A DNA stretch of 31,793 bases from CAYVKM01 sp964452045 (GCA_964452045.1 CAYVKM010000041.1:1-31793), one strand, 5' to 3'. Shown: positions 9,366 through 17,884, counted from the stretch's first letter. Numbers and translations are program-made. The notes: generated by a model not told the origin, from the letters alone.

Positions 9366-10652
9366 TTATTGGTTAATCCAGTTATAACACTTATCCGTGG
9401 TTGTCTTCCGATTCTTATGCATAAAATAGTCCTCTGTGGAAGGAACTAAATTGTCGTACTGGACCAGACGTTTCTGGGCATCAGAGCCATAAACCGGATC
9501 TTTGTTTGCCTTCCTGAGTTCGTCCTGCACATAACTGTAGACCAGTTTATCATCATAACTTAATTTTTTATCCGTCCTTTTTTCCGAACAATACTGGATG
9601 GCATTCTCATAAACCTCGGCCATGATCACGTGTGGTAAGCCACTTCCGGGATCGACCCGTTCGGCATTGTATACATATCGGCGTGCAGTCTCAAAATCGT
9701 TTAATCTGCCATACACCGATGCAGTCAGACAAAGCACGTTGACATTTTTGGGGTCAATCTGCAAAATATTTTTGTAATTGCTCAATGCCTTGGATAACTG
9801 GTTGAGACCCTCATAACACCTGCCGATATATTCCATAGCCGTGGTGTTTTTTGAATCCTGTTTCAGCACCTGTTCAAAAGGTTCAATAGCTTTTTGATAA
9901 AGTCCCCTTTCAAAAGCAGCCTTTCCATATCTCATGGCATTTTCGGCGTTTTTTGGATCTTTGTGATAAGTATCCTCAAGCGCCTTGATTGGGTCTTCAC
10001 CACAGTGGACCATAATTTCTGCCAGCAATCGGGAAGCTTCGACATCATTCGGATCCAGATCCACAACTTTTTGCTGAGCCTGCACAGCTTTGCAATCATC
10101 TTCCTTGTAGTAAAGATAGGCTAACTTTGCCCAGTACGATTTCTCCTCTGGATTTTCTTTTACCAAGGCTTCATATTGGGGAATGGCACATTTGGTCTGA
10201 CCTAATAGGTCGTGCAGATATCCGACCCAGTAATGGAGTCGGGTTTGATCCGGGGATCGTTCCAGACCCCGGTAACAGACGATAAAGACACTATCTGGTA
10301 GATTAAGGTTGTAATAACAGTCCGCCAGTTTTGAATAGGCAACTTTAAATTTGCCGGTCGTGTCATTTACCAGTACTTTCCAGTAGTAAGGGATGGCGCG
10401 CTTATAATTCTTATACTTAAATTCTTCTCTAGCCAGGCTATACCAGATGTTGATTTGTTGCTCGGAAATCGAATCCGAATTAAATCTGTCGTAATACGTG
10501 GTTAAGCTGTCCGGCATACATTTAACCTCGGCTTGTTCGCCAAGCGGTTCCAGTTCTTCCAGTTGGGCAAAAACAATTTGAAAAGCTGAAAGACTCATCA
10601 ATACTGCTAAAGCAATAACTACACCGGGAGATAACCACTTTTTCGTTTTCAT
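9366..10652 (-). CDS. exported cysteine-rich TPR-repeat protein
   Basis: A 428-residue protein with an N-terminal signal peptide (VIALAVLMSLSAFQIVFAQ) and at least seven tetratricopeptide-type repeats from ~residue 65 to ~340 (for example AKLAYLYYKEDDCKAV and AMEYIGRCYEGLNQLSKAL). TPR domains are protein-interaction scaffolds, so a periplasmic or outer-membrane adaptor is likely. It carries ten cysteines, unusual for an exported TPR protein. The preferred start is the ATG at 10652, six bases after GGAGG; the ATG at 10658 touches the GGAGG directly and is less likely. It is the last gene of a probable three-gene operon, 52 bases after the beta-barrel gene. Specific function unknown. Confidence 0.88.
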   Translation of the reverse strand: MKTKKWLSPGVVIALAVLMSLSAFQIVFAQLEELEPLGEQAEVKCMPDSLTTYYDRFNSDSISEQQINIWYSLAREEFKYKNYKRAIPYYWKVLVNDTTGKFKVAYSKLADCYYNLNLPDSVFIVCYRGLERSPDQTRLHYWVGYLHDLLGQTKCAIPQYEALVKENPEEKSYWAKLAYLYYKEDDCKAVQAQQKVVDLDPNDVEASRLLAEIMVHCGEDPIKALEDTYHKDPKNAENAMRYGKAAFERGLYQKAIEPFEQVLKQDSKNTTAMEYIGRCYEGLNQLSKALSNYKNILQIDPKNVNVLCLTASVYGRLNDFETARRYVYNAERVDPGSGLPHVIMAEVYENAIQYCSEKRTDKKLSYDDKLVYSYVQDELRKANKDPVYGSDAQKRLVQYDNLVPSTEDYFMHKNRKTTTDKCYNWINQ

Positions 10653-10704
10653 CTTCATCCTCCTCTCTTTTCCTACATGAGGAATGAGTTATACAGCTTT
10701 GAAT

Positions 10705-11907
10705 TTAACGTAATTTCTGAAACCAAAGTTCACCCGCTGATAAAGAGATGAATATTTGAAAGAATTTCTCTTGTGCAAGATTTTTTTGTTTATCCCCCCG
10801 GATGCCCCCGATAAAAGCAAAATCTAATCTGGCTCTGTTCTGATAAAATGGAAATCCGAAACCCAAATGTCCGGCATATTCGTGAACCGGCTCATTGTTG
10901 AATAAATATCCGATTTGTCCGAGAGAAAATCCAGCCCTAATATCAATTTTATTAATAAATACTTTTGGTCTGTTATTGTTATGTGAATGTTCTATACCAA
11001 ATCCCCATTTGTACCAGTCGGTTAAGTTTTGTGTGTTCAGGCCTGAAATATCAAGTCCCTCGGACCACTTTTGATTCGCATAATCCGAGGTCACAATCAT
11101 TCTGGGACTCAGTTGATAACTTGCTCCGACACCCCAGAAAATTGGTAGTTTACCTTTTTCGGACGTTTTCTGCTGGGTAAAAGTTAGCGGAGAATTAATG
11201 ACCCGGTCGAAATTTAGTTTCGGCTTGAAATCTATAAAACCACCCAGGTTAATTTTATTGATGATATTCCAGTCAAAACTGGTACTGAAGCCCGGACCTT
11301 TGAACCGGTATTCCACCACATAATTCGTATTATAATTTTCTGAGCTGGTAAAGGTTAATTTATACCTGTCTCGGATTCTGCCAAAATAATAGTTAAAACT
11401 AAACCCAAATCCGTAATTGGGATGGGGAGACCAGCTTAAATTCACCTGAGCCCGGGAAATGGAACCTTCGTAGAAGACATTTTCCTCATAAGAGCCGAGT
11501 TCGTTATTCAAATTCTGGGTAATACTATAATCGACGTTAGTATAGGGGGTAATCGAAAGGCCAAATCCAACCACGTTTTTTTTGATGGGGACGCCAAATT
11601 GGATGCCGCTAAATTTTCCGGTACTGGAGTTAAACGATTGTCCCGGGAAATCAGTCTGAACATAGTTGAGCCGCATCATCATATTTACCCGGGTGATATT
11701 CATATGGCGCCAGCTGGCGATATTATAGGCATTCAACGATACCGAGTCCGGTAATGCCAGTCCGGTAGAACCCATTCCTAAACCACGAACGTTTGGAATA
11801 TACTGATGGTATCCGATCCCATCATTCGCGCTGGAAAAAAATGAAAGGGATTTACCTGAAACATACAAACTAAAAATTAAAATTATGGATATTAAGAATT
11901 TTTTCAT
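10705..11907 (-). CDS. outer-membrane beta-barrel protein (PorV/UPF0164-like)
   Basis: A 400-residue protein with a signal peptide (MKKFLISIILIFSLYVSG), the N-terminal R-G-L-G-M-G-S-T-G-L-A-L motif typical of PorV/UPF0164/FadL-like FCB barrels, and then alternating amphipathic strands with many aromatic and glycine residues (NYGFGFSFNYYFGRI, GGFIDFKPKLNF, AGHLGFGFPFYQNRARLDFAFIGG). I see no cysteines. The start is supported by GAGGGAAG, which overlaps the stop codon of the upstream lipoprotein gene; the gap is 13 bases, so the two are probably coupled. It could be a channel, an assembly factor or a T9SS-like shuttle barrel; the sequence does not decide. Confidence 0.85.
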   Translation of the reverse strand: MKKFLISIILIFSLYVSGKSLSFFSSANDGIGYHQYIPNVRGLGMGSTGLALPDSVSLNAYNIASWRHMNITRVNMMMRLNYVQTDFPGQSFNSSTGKFSGIQFGVPIKKNVVGFGLSITPYTNVDYSITQNLNNELGSYEENVFYEGSISRAQVNLSWSPHPNYGFGFSFNYYFGRIRDRYKLTFTSSENYNTNYVVEYRFKGPGFSTSFDWNIINKINLGGFIDFKPKLNFDRVINSPLTFTQQKTSEKGKLPIFWGVGASYQLSPRMIVTSDYANQKWSEGLDISGLNTQNLTDWYKWGFGIEHSHNNNRPKVFINKIDIRAGFSLGQIGYLFNNEPVHEYAGHLGFGFPFYQNRARLDFAFIGGIRGDKQKNLAQEKFFQIFISLSAGELWFQKLR

Positions 11908-11920
11908 GGTAAATCTTCCC

Positions 11921-13225
11921 TCACAGTCGAGGCGGGGGCGGAACCCAGTATTTAATGGTTAATCTCGGGCGTAATGCCAGATTGGGATCTTTAGCGGTAT
12001 GGAAAGCTAAATAAGAATAGTAATCCCTTTCATTTGTAATAACTGCATTTTGATCCAAAACATCGATAATACTAATTACAAATCCGGAAGTAGAGTCAAT
12101 ATTGATCAATTGTAATTGTAAGTAGGAGGTCGCCAATCTTCTCCGGCTATCGCCCGATTTAATTTCTATATAACTACTATCCGGACCCCACTTACTGGTC
12201 TCCAGATATCTGCCTTTGGTTGAATCTACTTTTACAGTAGTTGCTGTTATTTTGTCAAGTTCTAAGGTCACGGTGTGGCTGATTCCCAGATTCTTATCAA
12301 TCAGGCTGTTTTGTTTATCAATAAATAATTGCAGATTTGCAGAATTGAGTGAAACGTCCTGTGGCAGCCCATCCAAAAATGCCTTGAGATCGAACTGAAG
12401 CAGTGTGCTGTGAGGAAAGAGGGTGGCGACATAATCGCGATCAGGAATTTTGGCTACTTCTCCGGTATAGATGGTAGCGTCGAAATTGAAATCCAAAGTA
12501 TCAGTGGTGATAGTGGTATCATTTGGGATAGAATATCTGACAATTAAAGCGGGATTTGATATCTTAGCTGAAGTAGTATCCAGTAGAGGATTGATCGCAA
12601 GAAAATATTGCAGAAAATTGGCGTTCTGAAAATCGAGAAGAAAACCGGTGTTTTCCGGTGAAATAGAATCCGTATCTGCCCAGTAAAGATTAAACCAGTT
12701 TACTATTTTATCCAACCCATCGGCGTTCAAATCGACTAATATGTCGGCTGTATCCTCTAAAGCAATATTGAAAGTGGCGTAAGAAATTGATGGATCGATA
12801 TTTTGCTGATAGTTTTCCCAAACTTCATCGGTATTGGTTGTCCATTCATTTAATATCGGATGAATATTTACGGCCATCGGACTGGCCATTCCCATGGATG
12901 AACTTCCACTACGAACCAGACGAAATTTTGCATCGAGGATGGTAGCAGAATCGGGCACCCGGGCAAAACTCCAGATTCTGAATGCAGGTCGAGCCTCGAA
13001 ACCTGTAACACTCCCCAGAATTACCCGGGAAGAAAATTGTGTGCTTAAAATAGATTCTGTCTGGTAGGAGGAATCATTGATAGCATATAAAACGGTATCT
13101 TTTAAAGTACCGAGTACATTTGAACCAACCAGATCCGGATTTAAATCAATAGGATTTTCGCTGCATTGATAAAAAATTAAACCAGTGAGGATGAGGAGAA
13201 CCAAGAATAATTTCAGTTTAACCAT
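11921..13225 (-). CDS. outer-membrane-type lipoprotein with two DNRLRE-like domains
   Basis: A 434-residue protein with a short hydrophobic leader ending in LIFYQC, so Cys21 is the likely lipidated residue (a relaxed FCB-style lipobox). The rest is beta-rich and looks like two DNRLRE-type modules. Each has a segment like DSATILDAKFRL or DVSLNSANLQLFI and ends in a strand like NPALIVRY or RPRLTIKY. In that family such modules are found in surface and cell-wall associated proteins. It is the first gene of the operon with the beta-barrel and TPR genes, so it may be the lipoprotein partner of the barrel. Shine-Dalgarno signal is weak (AAGG). Function unknown. Confidence 0.85.
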   Translation of the reverse strand: MVKLKLFLVLLILTGLIFYQCSENPIDLNPDLVGSNVLGTLKDTVLYAINDSSYQTESILSTQFSSRVILGSVTGFEARPAFRIWSFARVPDSATILDAKFRLVRSGSSSMGMASPMAVNIHPILNEWTTNTDEVWENYQQNIDPSISYATFNIALEDTADILVDLNADGLDKIVNWFNLYWADTDSISPENTGFLLDFQNANFLQYFLAINPLLDTTSAKISNPALIVRYSIPNDTTITTDTLDFNFDATIYTGEVAKIPDRDYVATLFPHSTLLQFDLKAFLDGLPQDVSLNSANLQLFIDKQNSLIDKNLGISHTVTLELDKITATTVKVDSTKGRYLETSKWGPDSSYIEIKSGDSRRRLATSYLQLQLINIDSTSGFVISIIDVLDQNAVITNERDYYSYLAFHTAKDPNLALRPRLTIKYWVPPPPRL

Positions 13226-13256
13226 TAAAAACCTTAACTATGTTAAAAACAGAACC

Positions 13257-13288
13257 AAAATATAAAGCACCGGATTTTCTAATTCAAC
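13257..13288 (-). promoter_or_regulatory. FCB-type promoter candidate for the lipoprotein/barrel/TPR operon
   Basis: Read on the minus strand: GTTG (13288-13285), a 20-base spacer, then TATATTTT (13264-13257) followed by GG. This fits the Bacteroidetes TTTG / TAnnTTTG promoter with the same 20-base spacer as three other candidates here. It would start transcription about 25 bases before the ATG at 13225. Confidence 0.5.
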
Positions 13289-13425
13289 AGCTTAATAAAT
13301 TGAAAAACCAGATTATTCTCTTTTGATCAATACTTACCAAAGGCTTATAAAATACCGATATTTGGGGAGTTAAGTTCCACTAATTTAATTTTAGTTTCAA
13401 AATAAATCTTTGCATGTGAGGACAA

Positions 13426-14961
13426 TTAATGCCGGTGAATGGCTTTGTGCATAATTTTCCTGGTCTCATGAAGCCGGTCATCTGCCGGCAGATCTATTAA
13501 TGTCGCATTCATTTCCAGATCGTTCTCTTTCAGTAATAACTGCGCGATATAATCGATGATGCTCGGGGGAAAGATATCATCTCTTTCGTAGAGATCTCTC
13601 TTTTTCAGTAGTCTTCGGGCCGACTCTACGCAGCTACCGGGAAGGGCTGGTAATTTTTTCATCAACTTTTTATCTTTGAATATATTTCCGGTGATGTAAA
13701 GATTTTCTGCGATTTGCTTGGATTCCTTATGCGTCAAGCCCCATTCTGCCGCCATGGTCATCCCGGCCAGGAGCAGGTCAACCGCTGCGCTGCCGTCCGG
13801 ACTCCGCAACTCTACTGTCTGGCGTCCCTCCGGGTCCTTATATCCTGCTGACTGTTGGGGATTTAACTTCTTAGCCAGGTTGGATTTTCCGGACCAACCT
13901 AACGGTACCCTGATCATGGCGCTTCGGTTCAAATCACTCCAGCAAATACGGGTTGGTGCTTCCTGATTAGGAACTAGGCGCAAGTAAGCGGAAGAGACAG
14001 TATTGCCAAAAGCGGTTAAAGTATCAGCATAATGGCAGAGACCCCCGATCAGTTTTTTTGCATCCCATGATAGTTTACCATTTTCACCGGTCATCATATT
14101 TTTGCCATTTTTCATGATCTCCACATGAACGTGCAAACCATTCCCGGCGATGCCCTCTTCCAGTTTTGGGGTAAAGGTGGCCACGCATCCGTGTTGATAA
14201 GCCACATTCCGGATAATCCATCTGCCCAGAATTAGATTATCACCGGTATCATCGACAGGGGTTGGAAGGTATTCAATTTCCATCTGTTCCGCCCGCTTAC
14301 CCATTAATTCTTCCATATCACTCCTCACGCTGTTGACAAATCCAACTTCGCTGTGGGCATATTTAACCGAACCGGTAATCTGGGTGATATAGCGTACCAT
14401 TTCATTCAGGATCTCGCCGCTTTTAATAAATGGTGCCGAATTTTGGTATCCCCGCTGTTTTTCTGCGGGAAAAATTTCGTCACGTGGAGAAGACAACAGA
14501 AAAAATTCCAGCTCACCTAAGGCATAGAGTTCCAGACCGGTGTTCTTCTTAAAAAGTTTATGAGATTTATACAGAATATTGTCCGGTGCAAACGGCGCTA
14601 ATTCTCCGTCTTTGGTAAGATACCGGCAGACGAAATCCAGGCTGCCTTCATCGAACGGATTTAAAAAAGCAGATTTGTACACCGGAACGACATAAAGGTC
14701 TGAGAGCGTGGTATCGACCAATCCTTTGAACAGGGACGACCCATCCACCCGTTCGCCATCTGCCAGAATCCGTTCTGCCTGTTTGCGGGTACCCATGGGA
14801 AGTTTTAATTCTTTTAACTTTCCGTCGATGCCGAGATAATGAAATGTGATTCTTTCTATTTTTTTTTCTTCAATAATTTTCAGAAAATCATTTCTGTTAA
14901 AATCATTCTTATCTTTTTCCAGTATATTACAAAGTGGGTTGGTAAGTGCTAAAGTTTCCAT
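13426..14961 (-). CDS. glutamine synthetase family protein
   Basis: A 511-residue ATP-grasp-unrelated ligase of the glutamine synthetase superfamily (glutamate + ammonia + ATP to glutamine). Active-site motifs are present: ammonia-site segment VDGSSLFKG, metal-binding ELEFF (~149), AGNGLHVHVE (~272), RLVPNQEAPTR, NRSAMIRVP (~345) and VELRSPDGSA (~384). NLY at ~420 sits where GSI enzymes carry the adenylylated tyrosine. Compared with classical GlnA there are about 18 extra residues between HSEVG and EQMEIEY. AAGGAG nine bases before the ATG at 14961 sets the start; a longer frame to 14997 lacks such a site. The ammonia-site residues favour true glutamine synthetase, but a gamma-glutamyl ligase on another amine is possible. 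No glnB or glnE lies nearby. Confidence 0.88.
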   Translation of the reverse strand: METLALTNPLCNILEKDKNDFNRNDFLKIIEEKKIERITFHYLGIDGKLKELKLPMGTRKQAERILADGERVDGSSLFKGLVDTTLSDLYVVPVYKSAFLNPFDEGSLDFVCRYLTKDGELAPFAPDNILYKSHKLFKKNTGLELYALGELEFFLLSSPRDEIFPAEKQRGYQNSAPFIKSGEILNEMVRYITQITGSVKYAHSEVGFVNSVRSDMEELMGKRAEQMEIEYLPTPVDDTGDNLILGRWIIRNVAYQHGCVATFTPKLEEGIAGNGLHVHVEIMKNGKNMMTGENGKLSWDAKKLIGGLCHYADTLTAFGNTVSSAYLRLVPNQEAPTRICWSDLNRSAMIRVPLGWSGKSNLAKKLNPQQSAGYKDPEGRQTVELRSPDGSAAVDLLLAGMTMAAEWGLTHKESKQIAENLYITGNIFKDKKLMKKLPALPGSCVESARRLLKKRDLYERDDIFPPSIIDYIAQLLLKENDLEMNATLIDLPADDRLHETRKIMHKAIHRH

Positions 14962-15261
14962 CAAAGTGTGCTCCTTTTTTGGCTCGTAACGCACCAAATT
15001 TTGTGAAAAGGTTTATTTGTTGCAAGAATTTTCGAAAAATTATATACTGAATTCAAATTTACCCTTCTTTATTTTTTATGAATAACTGGATTTAAGCCGG
15101 GAAAATGCGCTAAAACATTCTTTTTAAAAAATCGGAGATTTGATGGTTTGTTTATTGATTTTTGTCCTTTCTTGTACTAAATTTTTTATTGTGAAGGCAG
15201 ATCGGAAATTGTTATATCCTCTCATAGAAATATCCCCGATCCCGAAAGGGGGTGAAAGGGA
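14962..15261. other. 300-base divergent intergenic region
   Basis: Separates the minus-strand glutamine synthetase gene from the plus-strand gene at 15262. It is AT-rich and holds no plausible gene. On the minus strand TAAATTTG (15061-15054) is an exact -7-type element about 90 bases before the glutamine synthetase start, but no clear -33 element accompanies it. On the plus strand a fuller promoter candidate lies at 15154-15185. Confidence 0.6.
15154..15185 (+). promoter_or_regulatory. FCB-type promoter candidate for the gene at 15262
   Basis: ATTG (15154-15157), a 20-base spacer and TAAATTTT (15178-15185) match the -33/-7 pattern of Bacteroidetes with one deviation in each element. The predicted start point leaves a leader of about 70 bases. 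Confidence 0.45.
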
Positions 15262-15786
15262 TTGATAGAACCTGAAAAGTTAAAATCTTCTGATTTCCAG
15301 GAAACATTTCAGGAGCTTGAAGAGCATTATATTGATGAACTTGAGAACAAGCTCTTAAACCTGCTGATTGAAAAGCGTTGTCTGAAGGTGCAGGGGGATC
15401 ATGAAGAAACCATTGAATTTGCTGGAAAAACAAATTACAAAATTCGGGTTCGCCGGCCTCATAAGAATGTCTGGTCCATTTCTTTGAAAGATTTTCGGGA
15501 ATCCATCCGCAAAGTCCTGAGACAGGGAATGTTAGATCCGATTAATCCCAAAAAGCTTGAATCAACCAGATTTGAAAGACCGGGAGAACTGCCTACCAAT
15601 ATGGTTCTTCATATATTATCCGACGATGAGTACGCCCGCAGAAGTTTTGTCGGAAATGCCGTGGAACATCCAACACTCGGTTCGGGAAAGGTCATGGCGA
15701 TTTCGGATTCAGGTAATGTTGAGGTGAAATTCAGGGATCGAATTGCCACTTTAAAACCAAATTATGTGCATTTGAAGAAAAATTAA
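15262..15786 (+). CDS. conserved hypothetical protein with DUF3553-like C-terminal domain
   Basis: A 174-residue soluble protein that I do not recognise as a whole. Residues ~1-60 are acidic and helical, the middle is basic (KIRVRRPHKN, RESIRKVLRQG), and the last ~45 residues (NAVEHPTLGSGKVMAIS ... GNVEVKFRDRIATLKP) resemble the small beta-barrel DUF3553 / UvrD-tail type fold that can bind RNA polymerase or nucleic acid. The start is TTG at 15262, preceded by GGGGGTGA at about nine bases. It is a single gene that converges with the KynB-like gene, 27 bases away. Function unknown; a nucleic-acid or transcription-related role is a guess from the C-terminal domain only. Confidence 0.75.
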   Translation: MIEPEKLKSSDFQETFQELEEHYIDELENKLLNLLIEKRCLKVQGDHEETIEFAGKTNYKIRVRRPHKNVWSISLKDFRESIRKVLRQGMLDPINPKKLESTRFERPGELPTNMVLHILSDDEYARRSFVGNAVEHPTLGSGKVMAISDSGNVEVKFRDRIATLKPNYVHLKKN

Positions 15787-15813
15787 CCAGGCTGGCACTT
15801 TTAAGTTTTTTGA

Positions 15814-16452
15814 TTATCGATTGAAAAGAACGGCCCTGACCGGCGCACCATCACCAGATTTAATATTTAATGGCAGGCAAATCAGATGATAATTTCCGGC
15901 TGATACTTGCCGCAGGTCGAGCCCCTCTACTCCGATCACATTTTGCTGATACAACAATTGATGCACCGGTAAATCGGCTGCCGAGTATAAATCCAGTGAT
16001 AAGTAATCGATACCAATCAACTCTATGCCACACTCAAGTAAATATTCCGCGGCATCTATGGTGAAAGCAGTAAAATCCCGATGAAATCTAAGAGGTGTTT
16101 CATCCCAGAAAGCTGAATTTCTGGTTTTGACCAGCAACCGCCTGCACCCTTGAATTTTAAAATTTCTTAAATGGTCTGCAGTTATTCCTCTAACTTCGGG
16201 AATTTCTATAATCCGAACCGGACCAATCAGCACATCCAGGGGGATTTTGTCTATCGTCCAGCCAGTTTCCACGATGTGATATGGCGCATCCAGATGCGTA
16301 CCCCAGTGCAGGGAAGATTGGATCCGGCTGCTGTTATGTCCGTCCCCCCGGCTGATGCTGCTGACTTGTTCAATTACTGCATTTGGATCGCCCGGCCACA
16401 CCGGGAGTTCCGAATCTAAAGGGAGGCTGATGTCGATGTATTGATTCTTCAT
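15814..16452 (-). CDS. KynB-like cyclase / metal-dependent hydrolase
   Basis: A 212-residue member of the cyclase/kynurenine formamidase family. The metal-binding H-x-G-T-H-x-D-A-P-x-H motif is intact (HWGTHLDAPYH, His49, His53, Asp55), as is the N-terminal ISLPLDSELPVWPGDP segment and GIDYLSLD. Family members hydrolyse N-formylkynurenine or other amide and lactone substrates using Zn or Mn. No other tryptophan-degradation gene is near, so the substrate is uncertain. It starts 14 bases after the YciB-Nudix stop codon with AAGGA upstream, and is the last gene of a four-gene run on the minus strand. Confidence 0.9.
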   Translation of the reverse strand: MKNQYIDISLPLDSELPVWPGDPNAVIEQVSSISRGDGHNSSRIQSSLHWGTHLDAPYHIVETGWTIDKIPLDVLIGPVRIIEIPEVRGITADHLRNFKIQGCRRLLVKTRNSAFWDETPLRFHRDFTAFTIDAAEYLLECGIELIGIDYLSLDLYSAADLPVHQLLYQQNVIGVEGLDLRQVSAGNYHLICLPLNIKSGDGAPVRAVLFNR

Positions 16453-16466
16453 TTTCTTAATCGTCC

Positions 16467-17570
16467 TTATTGATTTCTTATCTCATCTTCCCGGAACACT
16501 ATTTTTTTCAAAAGCCGGTATTCCTTCTCAAAGTTGGGTGTGAATAAATCTCTTCCTAAATTCTGGTCGATTTCTTCCCGGGACCAGAAACGTGCTTCAT
16601 CCATTTCCGCTGAATTGGGATAAAACGGCCCATTATCCTGAAGTAAAAATCCGTGAACCAGTTCACTCTCGATCTCATTTTTCATCACATAACGAAATAA
16701 GGGATGGAAAATCCCCAAAGATACCCCCAGTTCTTCTTCGGCTTCGCGCTTCAACGCACGTTCCACGGTTTCACCGCTTTTAATGTGACCACCGATGGCG
16801 GTGTCCCATTTTCCCGGTTGGATATCTTTGTTGCCCGATCGTTTCTGCAGATAAATCTGACCCTGTGAATTTATAATATGCATATGGACAACCGGATGAA
16901 GTAATTCCGGATTCCCGTGGACCGCACTGCGCGGTGCTCTGCCGGTGATTTGCCCGTCTGGTTTTACAATATCAAACCATTCTTCATCTTTATATTTCTT
17001 CTGAAATTTTATCTTTGCCCAGCGTGATTTTACATATTCGATAACAAAAATTAATCCCATCAGGATATAAAATAATCCACCGCTGATAAATGCCCAACTT
17101 TCTTTGCTAAGGTAAAATGCAGCATAGAAAATGAGCACAGTATGGGCAGAAAAAAGATAAAACATTCTCCGCATCATCTTCTGCATCACCGACATTTGAT
17201 CGGGGGAAAATTCAATCCCTTTCATGTACCTGCCGGTCATCCGTATCAGTATCGGATTACTGGAAAAGGCGGTAATTCCCAGCAGAATGACCAGAATTAA
17301 TTCAATGAGACCTGGTTTGATTTTGAAAAAAATATCGTTGTGCAGTACCAGCGAAACCAGGCCCAATATCAAAATCAGGGAGGTATCAAAAAGAATAAAT
17401 TTATCCAGCCGCTTTTCTTTAAAGTAGGTAAAAATCGCCTGGAGAATACCAAAGGAAATCGCCACAATCAGACCAGCGGTCAGACCAAAAATCTCATCTG
17501 CAACAATAAAAATAAGCAGTGGAAGGAAACCAATGGTAAAATTTCGAATGAGTGTTTTTCGGTCTAACAT
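16467..17570 (-). CDS. fusion of a YciB/IspZ-like membrane domain with a Nudix hydrolase
   Basis: A 367-residue protein. Residues ~1-183 contain about six hydrophobic segments and resemble the inner-membrane septation protein YciB/IspZ, including IGFLPLLIFIVADEIFG and LHNDIFFKIKPGLIE, which matches that family's LHDD-x-F-I-K-x-K-P-T signature. Residues ~195-365 are a Nudix hydrolase with a complete Nudix box at 261-283 (G-x5-E-x7-REAEEELGV) and the HMHIINSQGQIYLQKRS lead-in seen in YfcD and isopentenyl-diphosphate isomerase-like members. The catalytic half should face the cytoplasm and hydrolyse a nucleoside or other diphosphate compound. No Shine-Dalgarno is visible before the ATG at 17570. 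The fusion lies in frame with no frameshift. Substrate unknown. Confidence 0.9.
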   Translation of the reverse strand: MLDRKTLIRNFTIGFLPLLIFIVADEIFGLTAGLIVAISFGILQAIFTYFKEKRLDKFILFDTSLILILGLVSLVLHNDIFFKIKPGLIELILVILLGITAFSSNPILIRMTGRYMKGIEFSPDQMSVMQKMMRRMFYLFSAHTVLIFYAAFYLSKESWAFISGGLFYILMGLIFVIEYVKSRWAKIKFQKKYKDEEWFDIVKPDGQITGRAPRSAVHGNPELLHPVVHMHIINSQGQIYLQKRSGNKDIQPGKWDTAIGGHIKSGETVERALKREAEEELGVSLGIFHPLFRYVMKNEIESELVHGFLLQDNGPFYPNSAEMDEARFWSREEIDQNLGRDLFTPNFEKEYRLLKKIVFREDEIRNQ

Positions 17571-17674
17571 GTTGAAATAAATATCACGGGTGAGTAAGAA
17601 GTACCGAAGCAGGTATACTTTGGTTTTGAAATAACCGGATTACTTTTTTCTTTATTATTGATTAAAAGTTGGAT

Positions 17675-17884
17675 TTATGACATCCGGGCTTTGGCGCGTC
17701 CCATTATTTTTTGAATATCGATACCTTCGTCCTTGGCAATCTGGAGTGCTTCCTGGAGAAAATAATCGTCCATGGTTCGGTAATAGTCTTCCAAATAAAA
17801 GAGAACCAATTCTTCAGATGCTTCTTTATTCCAATTTAAATAATCATATAATTCTTTATTTGAGCCGTTACGCATATTTTCCAT
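17675..17884 (-). CDS. small conserved-looking hypothetical protein (69 aa)
   Basis: A 69-residue acidic, mostly helical protein with many Tyr, Glu and Asp residues (ELVLFYLEDYYRTMDDYFLQEAL) and no cysteines or membrane segment. A GAGG lies about ten bases before the ATG. It sits 21 bases after the HAD gene stop and 104 bases before the YciB-Nudix gene, on the same strand, so it probably belongs to this operon. I do not recognise the family. Confidence 0.65.
   Translation of the reverse strand: MENMRNGSNKELYDYLNWNKEASEELVLFYLEDYYRTMDDYFLQEALQIAKDEGIDIQKIMGRAKARMS

Noticed and set aside
13426..14997. Longer glutamine synthetase start at 14997
   Set aside because: AAGGAG lies between the two starts, nine bases before the ATG at 14961, and the extra residues do not look conserved.
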